Positions 35,717 through 47,765 are shown, counted from the stretch's first letter. The stretch: DNA of 64,000 bases from Anomaloglossus baeobatrachus (GCF_048569485.1 NC_134357.1:234394735-234458734); one strand, 5' to 3'. A program made the numbers and translations. The notes: generated by a model from the letters alone, not told the origin.

Positions 35717-36684
35717 TTACTTTTGTTCCACATGAATTCTTTGATGCCGAACGAGATCGGATTTCTGTGTGAAACATCGGCCACAATCGGGACATGGAAA
35801 TGGCTTCTCTCCTGTATGGATCCTTTCATGGTACACCAGATTCGCCTTTTGCACAAAACATTTCCCACACTCTGAACATGGAAAGGGTTTCTCACCTGTG
35901 TGAATTTTCTGATGATTGATAAGCATGGTCTTATGGGTAAAACATTTCCCACAGTCAGAACAAGAAAATGGTTTCTCTCCTGTGTGAATTCTCTGATGTA
36001 TGACAAGATCTGACTTCTGAGTGAAACTTTTACTACAATCAGAGCATGAAAAAGGCTTTTCTCCCATATGGATTCGCAAATGGTAAATGAGATCAGACTT
36101 CTGTACAAAATATTTACCACATTCTGAACACAAGAATGGGGTCTCCACAGTATGGATTCTCTGGTGTCTTAAAAGCACAGATTTCCGAGTAAAACTTTTA
36201 TCGCATTCAGAACATGGAAAGGGCTTTTGTCCCGTGTGATTTATCTCATGCTTAATAAGGTCTGACTTCTGAGTAAAGCACTTGCCACAATGAGAACATG
36301 GGAAGGGTTTTTGTCCAGTGTGAAGTCTCTCATGACGAACAAGATCTGATTTCTGTTTAAACCGCTTTCCACACTCTAAACATGGGAACGGCTTTTCCCC
36401 GGTGTGAGTTCTTTGATGTGTTATTAGATTTGAATTATGAGCAAAACATTTACCACATTCAGGACAGGGAAATACTTTACGAACTTGGTAAGAGCCATCC
36501 TGTTCTACAAAGTATGAATTGTCACCAAAAGGTTCCTCAATATTAGAAGGCTCAGATGATTGATCCCCCAGTCCATCATCTAGGCTGGTTTGGACAATGT
36601 TATAATCTTCCATTTTACATTCTTCACATTCTTCAGGAGCATTGATACTTTCCTCCGAGTTGTCCCCTGCATCTTGTCCAGCTA
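35717..36684 (-). CDS. C2H2 zinc-finger protein, last exon (nine fingers)
   Basis: The exon starts after a clear acceptor (TTTTATTTTATTTTCAG) at 36685 and supplies two bases to a split codon. It opens with an acidic linker including KMEDYNIVQTSLDD, typical of amphibian zinc-finger proteins. Nine consecutive C2H2 fingers follow, all with intact CX2C...HX3H residues and mostly TGEKPF linkers. It ends HVEQK-stop. Likely a nuclear sequence-specific DNA-binding regulator. Helix contact residues (-1,2,3,6) are H-S-N-T, Q-S-D-R, Q-S-D-K, R-S-V-R, Q-S-D-Y, Q-S-D-I, H-T-M-N, Q-A-N-Y, Q-S-D-R. No KRAB or other effector domain is visible here. No orthologue name can be given. Confidence 0.93.
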
Positions 36685-37415
36685 CTGAAAATAAAATAAA
36701 AGCTTTAAATGCAAGGATACACCCACCCAAGAAGTCAAAAAGGGCTGTTAACGACAAGAATGGGAGAATCAAGTCACATGACCCTGGTCCATCAGCCAAG
36801 TCAGTAATTTGTGACCGCTAGATAGGAGACCTGTGAATCTCTTTCCCTTCCGGCATTCTCAACTATTCTTTAGATTAGCAGGGCTTGCATGACATTGTGT
36901 GCACATTATGTGACATTGTGCCAACCCGGGTAATCAAAAGATATGAGCTGTGAATACCAAGAGGTAAGGAGATTCGCAGGCCACTGGTCCACCAGTTACG
37001 GAGTACTGAACTGGACGATGGAATTCTGCAAATCAATTCTACAATCTTTATTCAGGACCCAACATGGCAGCTTTTACCATCTGTAACAGATATTATTGCT
37101 TAGCCTCAATCACAATAGTGAAATCACTAATTCACATTATCCCCATGTACACTCATGCATAGGTGTATATTCTCATGAACCTCAAAGAAACAAAATAGAG
37201 AAGGTATTAACAAGATTCTGCTAGCACTTGTTTATGGAAAAAATAAGCCTTTTTGTAATCCCAGATAACTCCTTTAAACTACTTTTGAATTTCACCGTAT
37301 TAATACTAATAAGATGTTGTAACAAGGTATTAATGCCACTCAGCGTCTACTAGATGGCGATATGATTTAGAAAATTGAAAAAGACTACCAATTCAAAAAA
37401 AATAAGAATAGGAAA
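36685..37415. other. Intron sequence next to the last zinc-finger exon
   Basis: No repeat ends or genes are recognised. This is the least transposon-like part of the intron. It begins with the acceptor tract at 36685-36710 (minus strand). Confidence 0.5.
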
Positions 37416-37417
37416 AC

Positions 37418-37462
<45 letters not shown>

Positions 37463-37516
37463 ACGCATACATATATACACACACACACACACACACATAT
37501 ATATACACATACACAC
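37416..37516. repeat. (TA)n with (CA)n microsatellite
   Basis: TA repeats (about 37420-37458) pass through TACGCATACATA into CACACACA (about 37476-37495) and then abut a Tc1 end. Confidence 0.9.
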
Positions 37517-37517
37517 A

Positions 37518-38439
37518 CAGTACAGTACTTTTGGACACACCTTCTTATTCAGTTTTCTTTATTTTCATGACTCTAAAAATTGTAGATTCACATTGAAGAC
37601 ATCAAAACTATGAATGAAAACATGTGGAATGAAATACTTAAAAAAGTGTGAAACAACTGAAAATATGTCTTTATATTCTAAGTTCTTCAAAGTAGCCACC
37701 TTTTGCTTTGATTACTGCTTTGCACACTCTTGGCATTCTCTTGAGCTTCAAGACCGGAAATGGTTTTCTAACAGTATTGAAGGAGTTCCCAGAGATGCTT
37801 AGCACTTGTTGGCCCTTTTGCCTTCAGTCTGCGGTCCAGCTCACCCCAAACCATCTCGATTGGGTTCAGGTCTGGTGACTGTGGAGGCCAGGTCATCAGG
37901 CGGAGCACCCCATTACTCTCCTTCTTAGTCAAATAGCCCTTACATAGCCTGGAGGTGTGTTTGGGGTCATTGTCCTGTTGAAAAATAAATGATGGTCCAA
38001 CTAAAAGCAAACCGGATGGAATAGCATGCCGCTGCAAGTTGCTGTGGTAGCCATGCTGGTTTAGTATGCCTTCAATTTTGAATAAATCCCCAACAGTGTC
38101 ACCAGCAAAGCACCCCCACACCGTCACACCTCCTCCTCCATGCTTCACGGTGGGAACCAGCCATGTAGAGTCCATCCGTACACCTTTTCTACAAAGACAC
38201 AGTGGTTGGATCCAAAGATCTCAAATTTTGACTCATCAGACCAAAGCACAGACTTCCACTGGTCTAATGTCCATTCCTTGTGTTCTTTAGCCCAAACAAG
38301 TCTCTTCAGCTTGTTGCCTGTCCTTAGCAGTGGTTTCCTAGCAGCTATTTTCCCATGAAGGCCTGCTGCACAAAGTCTCCTCTTAATAGTTGTTCTAGAG
38401 ATGATAAGGTGTGTCCAAACTTTTGGTCTGTACTGTAAA
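37518..38439 (-). mobile_element. Tc1-like element (AAAGTTTGGACACACC family), shortened copy
   Basis: The left end reads CAGTACAGTACTTTTGGACA. The right end, inverted, reads CAGTACAGACCAAAAGTTTG. The minus-strand transposase contains [50 protein letters not shown] and SPDLNPIEMVWGELDRR, the DDE part of Tc1. The first helix-turn-helix and its 5' flank are missing: the terminal repeat joins directly to the TTIKRRL region. One frame change lies near 38150-38175. It is the inverted partner of the copy at 38517. Confidence 0.92.
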
Positions 38440-38442
38440 ATT

Positions 38443-38443
38443 A

Positions 38444-38516
<73 letters not shown>
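38443..38516. repeat. (TA)n between two inverted Tc1 copies
   Basis: This is a (TA)n tract of about 70 bp, bounded on both sides by the same terminal sequence (TACAGTACAGACCAAAAGTT) pointing outward from the tract. Confidence 0.95.
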
Positions 38517-38517
<1 letters not shown>

Positions 38518-38801
38518 ACAGTACAGACCAAAAGTTTGGACACACCTAATTCAAAGAGTTTTCTTTATTTTCATGTGTCTGAAAATTGTAGATTCACATT
38601 GAAGGCATCAAAACTATGAATTAACACATGTGGAATGAAATAATTAACAAAAAAGTGTGAAACAACTGAAAATATGTCTTATATTCTAAGTTCTTCAAAA
38701 TAGCCACCTTTTGGGGGGCGGAGCTGGACATGGCAGGGTAAAGACGTGCTTCTCTGGAGCTCCTCATAATCCTCCATAAAGCCGGCTATTATATACATAA
38801 A

Positions 38802-40815
38802 ATGGGCAAATCATCGGCCAAAAAGGGCAAGCTCAACACCCCAGGACGGCCACCTGCACCCCTGAATAATATTGGAGCCTACTTTACCCGCTCCAAGGAA
38901 TCGGGGGCAACCTCGCAGCCGGAGCAAGAATTGCGGCCTGCAGAATCCGAAATGAGTCCTGCCCCTGTCCGGATGCCTGAGGACACAGCAACCCCGGAGA
39001 CCCAAAAGAGGGGTGAAGCAGCTGAGACCCCCCATGATGCGAAAGGACCCACCGGGAGATCCACAGCAGCGGTGAGCAAGAAACAAAGCCCTGCGGCGGG
39101 GGACTTAGTGAAGCTGCAGACGCCATTCCAAGATGGCGCCCACCTACCTGAACCGCGGCCCCGGAGGCCTGAGCTGGAAGACGGGACACTCGCAGCCGCG
39201 ACCTTGCCTGCCTCATGCCCTGCTGCATCGCGGATGGGAGCGGTGAGTCCCCGCAGTCCACCCGCGGCTGGTGTCGGCGGGATCAGGGAGATCTCGGCGT
39301 GCAGCCGTGGATTGCACGCGAGATCGGGCCTGGAGGATGAGTCACCGCCCCAGCCCCGGACTCAGGGAGAACAGGCTCCACGCAGAGCAGCTGAGGCCCA
39401 GACGGGAGCAGCGGATACCCCTAACAGACTGCCTGATCCCAGGCCCCCGGTGCGGGGCTGGAGGGGGGACTTGCTGCCGAGGGCCCATATTAGTAACGGC
39501 AATAACAACATAAGCCACACTTCCTCGCCGAGGGACACACAACCCCTGGGGGACCCAGTGACTGGAGGGGGACCGCATGAATCCAGGGAGACGGCCACTG
39601 AGTTCTGGGGGACGCCCCAGATGGAAATGCCCCCCACCTCACCCAATAGTTGGTGCACAGGATCCTCCTGGGCTGAGAGCCTGGGGGACACAGACGGGGT
39701 TCCGGAAGGGGGTGCACTGATGCCCATGAATAAGGGGCCCATGGTGTCAGGGGTAGCCCCACTTCGTCTTGTAACCGTATCACCATCATGGAGCGGCATA
39801 AATAATCCCCAAAGTGCACAGCAAATGATATACGGTCCAGCTGTACAGGACTCTTTCTGTGCATACCCCAATTTATCCTACGCTGCCGCCTCGACAAGGG
39901 AGGACCGCCCGGCGTCCTTGGCAGACCTGCGATCACTGCTGCAAGCGATCCCCACCAAGAATGACATCGCAGCACTGGCTAATCAAGTGGTGGCGGAATG
40001 TAAGCAAGAATTTATCCAACTGCGATCTGATCTTTCCTCACTCACCCATAGGGTTGATACCCTCACTGAGCAGCAATCACATTCACAAGTCTCTATACAA
40101 TCTATCCAAGAGACAGTACAAAACCAGTCTAAGCAGCTATTTGCCCTTCAACAACACGTTGATGATCAAGAGAACAGAAATAGAAGGAACAATTTAAGAA
40201 TTAGAGGCCTACCTGAATCTATAGCTGCTCCCGACATCCCTGGCGTCCTTCGTTCCATTTTTAATAATTTGCTAAAGAAACCGCCTGGTGCCCCCCTAGA
40301 GCTCGATAGAGCACATAGGGCTCTGCGTCCCCCAGATCCGGATGATCCCCGCCCAAGAGATGTGGTCTGTAGGGTGCATTTCTTTGTAGCAAAAGGAGGC
40401 TATTCTACAGGCAGCCAGGAAGAAGCCAAACTTGTCATACAATGGTTCTGCCATCCGCATAATGCCAGATCTCTCAAGACACACTCTAGCCCAACGCGCT
40501 ACTTTGAAGCCCCTTCTGGATGTTCTGAAAGAAAAGGGACTTCCGTTCCGGTGGGGGTTTCCATTCTCCTTGGCGGTGCAAAAAGACTCTCAATGGCGGG
40601 TCCTGCGCTCCCCAGAGGACCTCCCGGCATTCATCAGGAGCCTGGGCCTACCCACAACTTCTATAGCAGCCTGGCCAACTACCCTGCTTCAGACCTGGAC
40701 CCCCAGGGAAAGGATCACACCCACCAGACCAACCTCATTCCCGGGGCCCAAGAGGGGCCTGCCTCCGAGAGGAGAACGGGGCCGAGGGGCAGGACGCTTT
40801 CGATACCCGACATAG
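38802..40815 (+). pseudogene. LINE ORF1 protein with a single frame change
   Basis: The start MGKSSAKKGKLNTPG is the first ATG after the 5' UTR. Residues 1-370 are Pro/Gly/Ala/Arg-rich. A coiled coil follows (about 400-455, VDTLTEQQSHSQVSIQSIQE), then NNLRIRGLPESI and LDRAHRALRPP, the L1 RRM. Near 40393 one extra base breaks the frame. The C-terminal domain continues in the next frame (AIRIMPDLSRHTLAQRA, GLPFRWGFPFSLAV, DLPAFIRSLGLP) to 40815. The reading frame of the first part runs on to 40826 with unrelated residues. The family product binds LINE RNA. This could also be an assembly error. Confidence 0.88.
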
Positions 40816-41261
40816 AGAAGCCCTGAGGCCGTGTGTGCCTTCATGACATATTCTACACAGTTATTTACAGTTATTTACAGCTAAGTGACTCTCATCTGCT
40901 GAGTTTAAACCTATCCATTGCCCGTATTACATTAGTCATCAATTCCTTAGCCGGTGCTTGTGGTCATCCTTAATGTTTCTAGTATATCCGGAGTTCTGTT
41001 TTGCTTTGCTATGTCTGACATCTTTTTTCCCCAAATAGGTTGGGATCCCCTGTCCTGCCATTCAAAGGCAGACATGTTCCCTAGGAACGTTTGTTCGAAT
41101 CTAGTTTATCATACAAGGTTTTGTGCTTTGTTGTTCTCTTTGTTTTCTTCTTCGCTATACTCTACCTCTTTCAACTCTCTTCCTCCTTCCTCTCTTGGCG
41201 ACCGGGCTGATCGTGTTCGATTCCCTCTCTCATTTATCTTTAATGTCACACTCTCTTTTAG

Positions 41262-44200
41262 ATGGCGGACCTGACTATTGCCTCTTTTAATGCCAGGGGC
41301 CTTAATGTTCCGGAGAAACGAACACAGATCCTGTACCACTTCCATAAACAGAAGGTGAGCATGGTATGTTTCCAGGAGACCCACTTCAAACAAGGGCATG
41401 CCCCCATTTTCAAAAATAAGTATTATCAGACATGGGTATCCTCAGACAACCCGGATTCCCGATCTAAAGGGGTAGCGATAGCCATCCATAAATCCCTCCC
41501 ACATCAAATCCTAAAATGTACGACTGATAGTCTTGGACGGTATATCATCCTCTCGCTAAAGGTAGGGGATCAAACACTCACAGTCATTAACGTATATGCC
41601 CCAAACCAAAAACAAGACAGCTTTGTCACCCGCCTGATAGACGTTGCGGTCCCTCTGATTCAGGGTACAGTGGTTCTGTGTGGCGACCTCAATGTCACCC
41701 TCGACCCCACATTGGACAACTCCAGGGGGAAATCTAACATTGCCTACAGCACGATCAAACGTATCAAAAAAGCTCTATTGCGTATTCAACTGTTCGACAC
41801 CTGGAGACTGAAACACCCGTCCGACAGGGACTATAGTTTCTATTCCCATACTCAAGACTCATACAGTCGCATAGACTATATACTTTTACAACACAACGCT
41901 CTCCCCTGGATTCGATGCACTGGGATGGACAACATTCTATGGTCGGATCATGCCCCGGTCTATTGTACAGTTGAGATACCCTCCCTCCCGACCCCCAGGG
42001 GTTCGTGGCGGCTAAATGAGTCGCTGTTGCTGGATGAGCTTTGTGTTTCCGACGTTCAGACCTCTATCACGGGGTTCGTAGCAGACCACTTGACCGATGA
42101 CACAGCCCCCACTTATAAGTGGGAAGCATTGAAATGTGTCATACGGGGTATTTTTATTAAGCATGGGTCCCGAATCAAAAAAGAACGGGCCCAAGATATA
42201 GTAACAGCCCTTCGTAGGGTCTCTGAACGTGAGCTTATACACAAACGAGCACTATCGGCCACGAACCTGCAGGCCCTTCTACAGGCCAGGATGGAAGTCA
42301 AAAAGTTGTTGGACTCCTCGTATAAGCGCCTGATACAGGTAGGGAAAGGGAGGTTTTATGAGTTTGGAGATAAACCGGGCAGATTGCTGGCCAACGCATT
42401 GAGAGAGGGAAGAGCCCACACCCTTATACCTTGTATCAAGAACACACGTGACGAGCTACTCTATGCCACCCCCGACATCTCCAACACGTTTCACGACTAC
42501 TATTCCAAGCTATATAATTTACCTGTCGAACCCTCTGAGTTGAGTGCCGAATGCCCCTCAATGCCCTCACCCTTTACGCGCCTTAGTAGCTCCACAATTG
42601 AGGACCTGGAAAGTCCATTTTTATTGAATGAATTGTTGATGGTGATTCGTGACACACCGGGTAATAAGAGTCCTGGACCTGACGGATTCCCCGCTAAATT
42701 TTATAAAGCCTTCTCGGAACAGTTAGCTCCCTTAATGCTCCTCTCTTTCAACTCAATCTCGGACTCGGTCCCTTTCCCGCCCCATTCAACCACTGCCCAT
42801 ATTTCTCTGATTCGTAAGGCTGGAAAGGACCCCACAATATGTAGCAGTTTCAGACCGATATCACTCCTTAATGTAGATTTAAAAATCTATGCCAAGCTTT
42901 TGGCAAATAGACTGGGCCCTTTGCTTCCTGACCTGATCCATCCAGAACAGGTCGGGTTTGTCCAGGGCAGAGAAGCTAGGGACAATACTATAAAGACCTT
43001 GGACTTAATCCAACGCGCACACACTAAAAAACTCTCTTTGATGCTGTTATCTTTGGATGCTGAGAAGGCCTTCGACAGAGTCTCATGGCAGTCACTTTCA
43101 CAGACATTGGAGCATATGGGCCTGGGACCCATTTGCTCCTCTAAGATTATGGCTTTATATCACTCTCCGACTGCATACATTAAGATTAATGGCACTCTGT
43201 CGAGGCCCTTCCCCATCCGGAATGGGACCCGGCAGGGATGCCCCCTATCACCTTTATTATACGTGTTGGTAATGGAACACTTACTGTCGGCCATTAGGGC
43301 TAACCCAGATATTCAAGGCATTCGGGTTGCAAACCGGGAACATAAATGTGCCGCATTTGCCGATGATCTCCTTATTTATTTATGTAATCCTCTCACCTCC
43401 CTTCCGTCCCTGCTAGTGGAGCTAAACCGCTTTAGTAAATGGTCCAATTTCAAAATTAATTTTGACAAGTCGGAGGCGCTGAATATCTCTCTGCCCCACA
43501 CAATGGTAAACGCCCTAAAACCAAGTTTTCCCTTTAAATGGCCATCCCATGGTAGCATTGAATACCTGGGCATAAAGATTCCCTCCGATCTGACTAGGCT
43601 CTTTCAATTAAACTATCAAACCTTTCTGTCAAGACTCGAGGGAGACCTAGCCTCATGGCAAAAAGGCACTCTTTCGTGGTTTGGCAGGATTGGCGCTCTC
43701 AGGATGACCGCCCTGCCGCGATTATTGTACCTGGTCCAGACGGTCCCGGTATATATCCCGGCAGCATATTGGGCCAAGATACAACGCATATTTAATCAAT
43801 TTGTCTGGTCCAAAAAACGTGCTCGCTTGAGATGCAGCGTTTTAACCAGGACCAAGAACGCGGGGGGAACAGGTCTGCCCGATTGTAGGCGATATTATAT
43901 GGCAGCCGCTCATGCCAGGGTCTTGGACCTTTTGCACTGCTCTAAGTCTAAGCTCTGGGTTTGCCTGGCACAGGATCTGTGCCCTTTATCGACATCGACC
44001 TTGCCGTGGACCTGGCCCCTCCTCATCAAACATAAAATTGAGATGTCCTATAGTACCAAACAAACACTACGAACGATACACTCTATATCATCACGCAACC
44101 TCATGATCCAGCCTAGGGGACCCCTCATGCCACTAACTGACAACCCGGAGTTTCTACCGGGAGCATCGTCCAACAACTTTCTGGGTTGCACGAAACTAAA

Positions 44201-45059
44201 CCCCCTGAGATTAAACCAGGTAGTTTCGGGGGGGTCCCTCCTTCCACTCCGGGAGATTGTAGAGAACCGCAACTTCAAATTGCGGTTCCACTTTGAATAT
44301 ACCCAGCTCAAGCACTTCATAACCTCCCAGGACATTGACATAGCCCACCACCTGCCCCAAACGCCTTTTGAAAACCTTTGTAGTGGGCCCTCTGGTGCAC
44401 GCCATGCAATCTCAAAGGTGTACAAATGTATGACGAACGCGGCGGAGACGTCTTCCCCCCGATTCTGTGCGGCATGGGAAGAGGAGCTCGGCCAGACTTT
44501 CCCTGAGAATCAGTGGAAACGTTGTTTCCGTTTGACCCACAGGTCCGTGGTGGCCACCAGGATGCAAGAAACCAGCTATAAAATACTGTCTAGATGGTAT
44601 AGGGTCCCAGCATCTCTTCATGCATGGTATCCCGACATCCCTGACACGTGTTGGCGATGTGGAGCGCAGGGGGGCACTATGTCGCATATCTGGTGGTACT
44701 GCCCGAGCTTGTCGGCCTTTTGGAAAAAAATACTGGCGGCCATTCATGAGGTCACCGGGGTTGTGGTTCCGAGTCGCCCAGAGGCGGTATTATTGTACAT
44801 CTTTAATGTATCCGAAAAGGTCTATAAAAATTCTATCCTGGGCCATCTTCTCCAGGCAGCTAAGACAGTGATCCCACGACGATGGAAGGACTCTGCTCCC
44901 CCTTCGTTGGAAGAATGGGTCATGGAGGTAAATGTGATTCACCGTATGGAGGTGGTGATGGCTCAGTCACGCGGGCGGTCGGTGGTGACAGCCACCAAAT
45001 GGCTTCAGTGGGAATCTTTTCTGTCTAGTAAAAAATTCTTGGATCTGTGTGACTCCTGA
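41262..45059 (+). CDS. LINE ORF2, APE endonuclease plus reverse transcriptase, 1265 aa, open
   Basis: The reading frame is uninterrupted. The APE endonuclease occupies residues 1-235: ASFNARGL (Asn), CFQETHF (about 37), VINVYAPN, GDLNVTLD (about 141), YSRIDYIL and WSDHAPVY (about 228). The reverse transcriptase (about 440-760) shows NKSPGPDGFPAKFY, FRPISLLNVDLKIYAKLLAN, LSLDAEKAFDRVSW, GTRQGCPLSPLL, AAFADDLLIYL (catalytic Asp pair near 699-700) and SIEYLGIKI. The C-terminus holds a CX2CX8HX4C knuckle (CWRC...HIWWYC, about 1129-1146), as in L1-type ORF2. It nicks DNA and reverse-transcribes LINE RNA at the nick. The start Met directly precedes the endonuclease core, so the length looks complete. 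Confidence 0.95.
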   Translation: MADLTIASFNARGLNVPEKRTQILYHFHKQKVSMVCFQETHFKQGHAPIFKNKYYQTWVSSDNPDSRSKGVAIAIHKSLPHQILKCTTDSLGRYIILSLKVGDQTLTVINVYAPNQKQDSFVTRLIDVAVPLIQGTVVLCGDLNVTLDPTLDNSRGKSNIAYSTIKRIKKALLRIQLFDTWRLKHPSDRDYSFYSHTQDSYSRIDYILLQHNALPWIRCTGMDNILWSDHAPVYCTVEIPSLPTPRGSWRLNESLLLDELCVSDVQTSITGFVADHLTDDTAPTYKWEALKCVIRGIFIKHGSRIKKERAQDIVTALRRVSERELIHKRALSATNLQALLQARMEVKKLLDSSYKRLIQVGKGRFYEFGDKPGRLLANALREGRAHTLIPCIKNTRDELLYATPDISNTFHDYYSKLYNLPVEPSELSAECPSMPSPFTRLSSSTIEDLESPFLLNELLMVIRDTPGNKSPGPDGFPAKFYKAFSEQLAPLMLLSFNSISDSVPFPPHSTTAHISLIRKAGKDPTICSSFRPISLLNVDLKIYAKLLANRLGPLLPDLIHPEQVGFVQGREARDNTIKTLDLIQRAHTKKLSLMLLSLDAEKAFDRVSWQSLSQTLEHMGLGPICSSKIMALYHSPTAYIKINGTLSRPFPIRNGTRQGCPLSPLLYVLVMEHLLSAIRANPDIQGIRVANREHKCAAFADDLLIYLCNPLTSLPSLLVELNRFSKWSNFKINFDKSEALNISLPHTMVNALKPSFPFKWPSHGSIEYLGIKIPSDLTRLFQLNYQTFLSRLEGDLASWQKGTLSWFGRIGALRMTALPRLLYLVQTVPVYIPAAYWAKIQRIFNQFVWSKKRARLRCSVLTRTKNAGGTGLPDCRRYYMAAAHARVLDLLHCSKSKLWVCLAQDLCPLSTSTLPWTWPLLIKHKIEMSYSTKQTLRTIHSISSRNLMIQPRGPLMPLTDNPEFLPGASSNNFLGCTKLNPLRLNQVVSGGSLLPLREIVENRNFKLRFHFEYTQLKHFITSQDIDIAHHLPQTPFENLCSGPSGARHAISKVYKCMTNAAETSSPRFCAAWEEELGQTFPENQWKRCFRLTHRSVVATRMQETSYKILSRWYRVPASLHAWYPDIPDTCWRCGAQGGTMSHIWWYCPSLSAFWKKILAAIHEVTGVVVPSRPEAVLLYIFNVSEKVYKNSILGHLLQAAKTVIPRRWKDSAPPSLEEWVMEVNVIHRMEVVMAQSRGRSVVTATKWLQWESFLSSKKFLDLCDS

Positions 45060-46851
45060 GGAGCAGGAACCCCCGGCTCCCTCCCTTCTTCAGATGACAT
45101 ACACCATCTTTTCGAATGGTCTTGGTCCAGCGGACAGTGTATCAGCCCCGGTCACCGCGCTCTACTTTCTATTTTTCCTCCTTTCTCTCTGACCTACGCT
45201 ATCTTTCCTACATACCATGACTGCTACTCTCCTCTGTCTTTCCTCTCTGTGTTACTGGTTTCTATGGTTTCTACGGTTTAAAATGAGGACCTATGTGTCA
45301 CCACAATGACTTATAATCCATTATGACTCCTATGACAGTTTAACATTGTTCAGATGTTTGATGAAATCTGTCTATCATTACATGGTCCCATGCTCTTTAT
45401 TGTATGCTTATGAAAACTCAATAAAAATTTAAATTGGAAAAAAAAAATAGCCACCTTTTGCTTTGATTACTGCTTTGCACACTCTTGGCATTCTCTTGAT
45501 GAGCTTCAGGAGGTAGTCACCAGAAATGGTTTTCACTTCACAGGTGTGCCCTGTCAGGTTTAATAAGTGGTATTTCTTGCCTTATAAATGGGGTTGTGTT
45601 GTGCAGAAGTCTGGTGGATACACAGCTGATAGTCCTATTGAATAGACTGTTAGAATTTTCATTATGGCAAGAAAAAAGCAGCTAAGTAAAGAAAAACGAG
45701 TAGCCATCATTATGTTAAGAAATGAAGATCAGTAAGTCTGAAAAATTGGGAAAACTTTGAAAAAGTGTCCCCAAGTGCAGTGTCAAAAACCATCAAACGC
45801 TACAAAGAAACTGGCTCACATGAGGACCGCCCCAGGAAAAGAAGACCAAGAGTCACCTCTGCTGCGGAGGATAAGTTTATCCGAGTCAACAGCCTCAGAA
45901 ATCGAAGGTTAACAGCAGCTCAGATTAGAGACCAGGTCAATGCCACACAGTTCTAGCAGCAGACACATCTCTAGAACAACTGTTAAGAGGAGACTTTGTG
46001 CAGCAGGCCTTCATGGTAAAATAGCTGCTAAGAAACCACTGCCAAGGACAGGCAACAAGCAGAAGAGACTTGTTTGGGCTAAAGAACAAGGGATGGACAT
46101 TACACCAGTGGAAATCTGTGCTTTGGTCTGATGAGTCCAAATTTGAGATCTTTGGATCCAACCACCATGTCTTTGTGCGACGCAGAAAAGGTGAATGGAT
46201 GGACTCTAAATGCCTGGTTTCCACCGTGAAGCATGGAGGAGGAGGAGGTGTGACGGTGTATGGGTGCTTTGCTGGTGACACTGTTGGGGATTTATTCAGA
46301 ATTGAAGGCATACTGAACCAGCATTGCTACCACAGCATCTTGCAACGGCATGCTATTCCATCCGGTTTGCGTTTAGTTGGACCATCATTTATTTTTCAAC
46401 AGGACAATGACCCCAAACACACCTCCAGGCTGTGTAAGGGCTATTTGACTAAGAAGGAGAGTGATGGGGTGCTATGCCAGATGACCTAGCCTCCACAGTC
46501 ACCAGACCTGAACCCAATTGAGATGGTTTGGGGTGAGCTGGACCGCAGAGTGAAGGCAAAAGGGCTAACAAGTGCTAAGCATCTCTGGGCACTCCTTCAA
46601 GACTGTTGGAAAACCATTCCCGGTGACTACCTCTTCAAGCTCATCAAGAGAATGCCAAGCGTGTGCAAAGCAGCAATCAAAGCAAAAGGTGGCTACTTTG
46701 AAGAACCCAGAGTATAAGACATATTTTCAGTTGTTTCACACTTTTTTAAGTATTTCATTCCACATGTGTTAATTCATAGTTTTGATACCTTCAATGTGAA
46801 TCTACAATTTTCAGTCATGAAAATAAAGAAAACTCTTTGAATGAAAAGGTG

Positions 46852-46964
<113 letters not shown>

Positions 46965-47736
46965 GCCTTGCGAAAGTATTCGGCCCCCTTGAATTTTTCA
47001 ACCTTTTCCCACATTTCAGGCTTCAAACATAAAGATAAAATATTTAACGTTATGGTGAAGAATCAACAACAATTGGAACACATTTGTGAAATTGAACGAA
47101 ATTTATTGCTTATTTTAAACTTTTGTAAAAAATAAAAAAACTGAAAATTGGGCCGTGCAATATTATTCGGCCCCTTTTACTTTCAGTGCATCAAACTCAC
47201 TCCAGAAGTTCATTGAGGATCTCTGAATGATCCAATGTTGTCCTAAATAACTGATGATGATAAATATAATCCCCCTGTGTGTAATCAAGTCTCCGTATAA
47301 AAGCACCTGCTCTGTGATAGTCTCAGTGTTCTGTTTAAAGCGCAGATAGCATCATGAAGACCAAGGAACACAACAGGCAGGTCCGTGATACTGTTGTGGA
47401 GAAGTTTAAAGCTGAATTTGGTTACATAAAGATTTCCACAACATTAAACATCCCAAGAAGGACTGTGCAAGCGATCATATTTGAAAAACACTGTGGAAAG
47501 AGAGCGCAATAGGGTCTTACCCCACAAACAAATAGGGTATGATTCACAGAGGTTACTCACCAAGTGTAGTTGTGAAAGTCACAACCACTATGCAGGCATA
47601 TAAACTGGGTCAGCGGCAGCAGTCATCCCTATGATGAATAATTTTGGTAAGGAGATGGATGTTTGAATACCGCGCCAAAGACCACTAATGCAGGAGATGA
47701 ATTTAACGTGACTTTATTCCATGTTCAGGTCTACGC

Positions 47737-47765
47737 GTTTCAGGAGCATCCGCTCCCTTCCTCAG
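47737..47765 (-). ncRNA. Hammerhead-ribozyme-like core in the PLE tail
   Basis: On the minus strand CTGAGGA is followed by a strong stem-loop (AGGGAGC, loop GGAT, GCTCCT) and GAAAC. CTGANGA and GAAA are the two conserved hammerhead boxes, and both match. GCGTAGACCTG follows and would take part in stems III and I, which I did not verify. PLE tails are known to carry such ribozymes. Confidence 0.6.

Larger units (their letters stand above)
38713..45444 (+). mobile_element. Young full-length L1/Tx1-type LINE
   Basis: It begins GGGGGGCGGAGCTGGACATG and ends CAATAAAAATTTAAATTGG plus an A-run. A 16-bp duplication AAAATAGCCACCTTTT flanks it (38697-38712 and about 45445-45460). Both ORFs are present, and a spacer (40816-41261) lies between them. 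The 6.7-kb length and the open ORF2 mark a recent insertion, later than the Tc1 it sits in. Confidence 0.95.
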
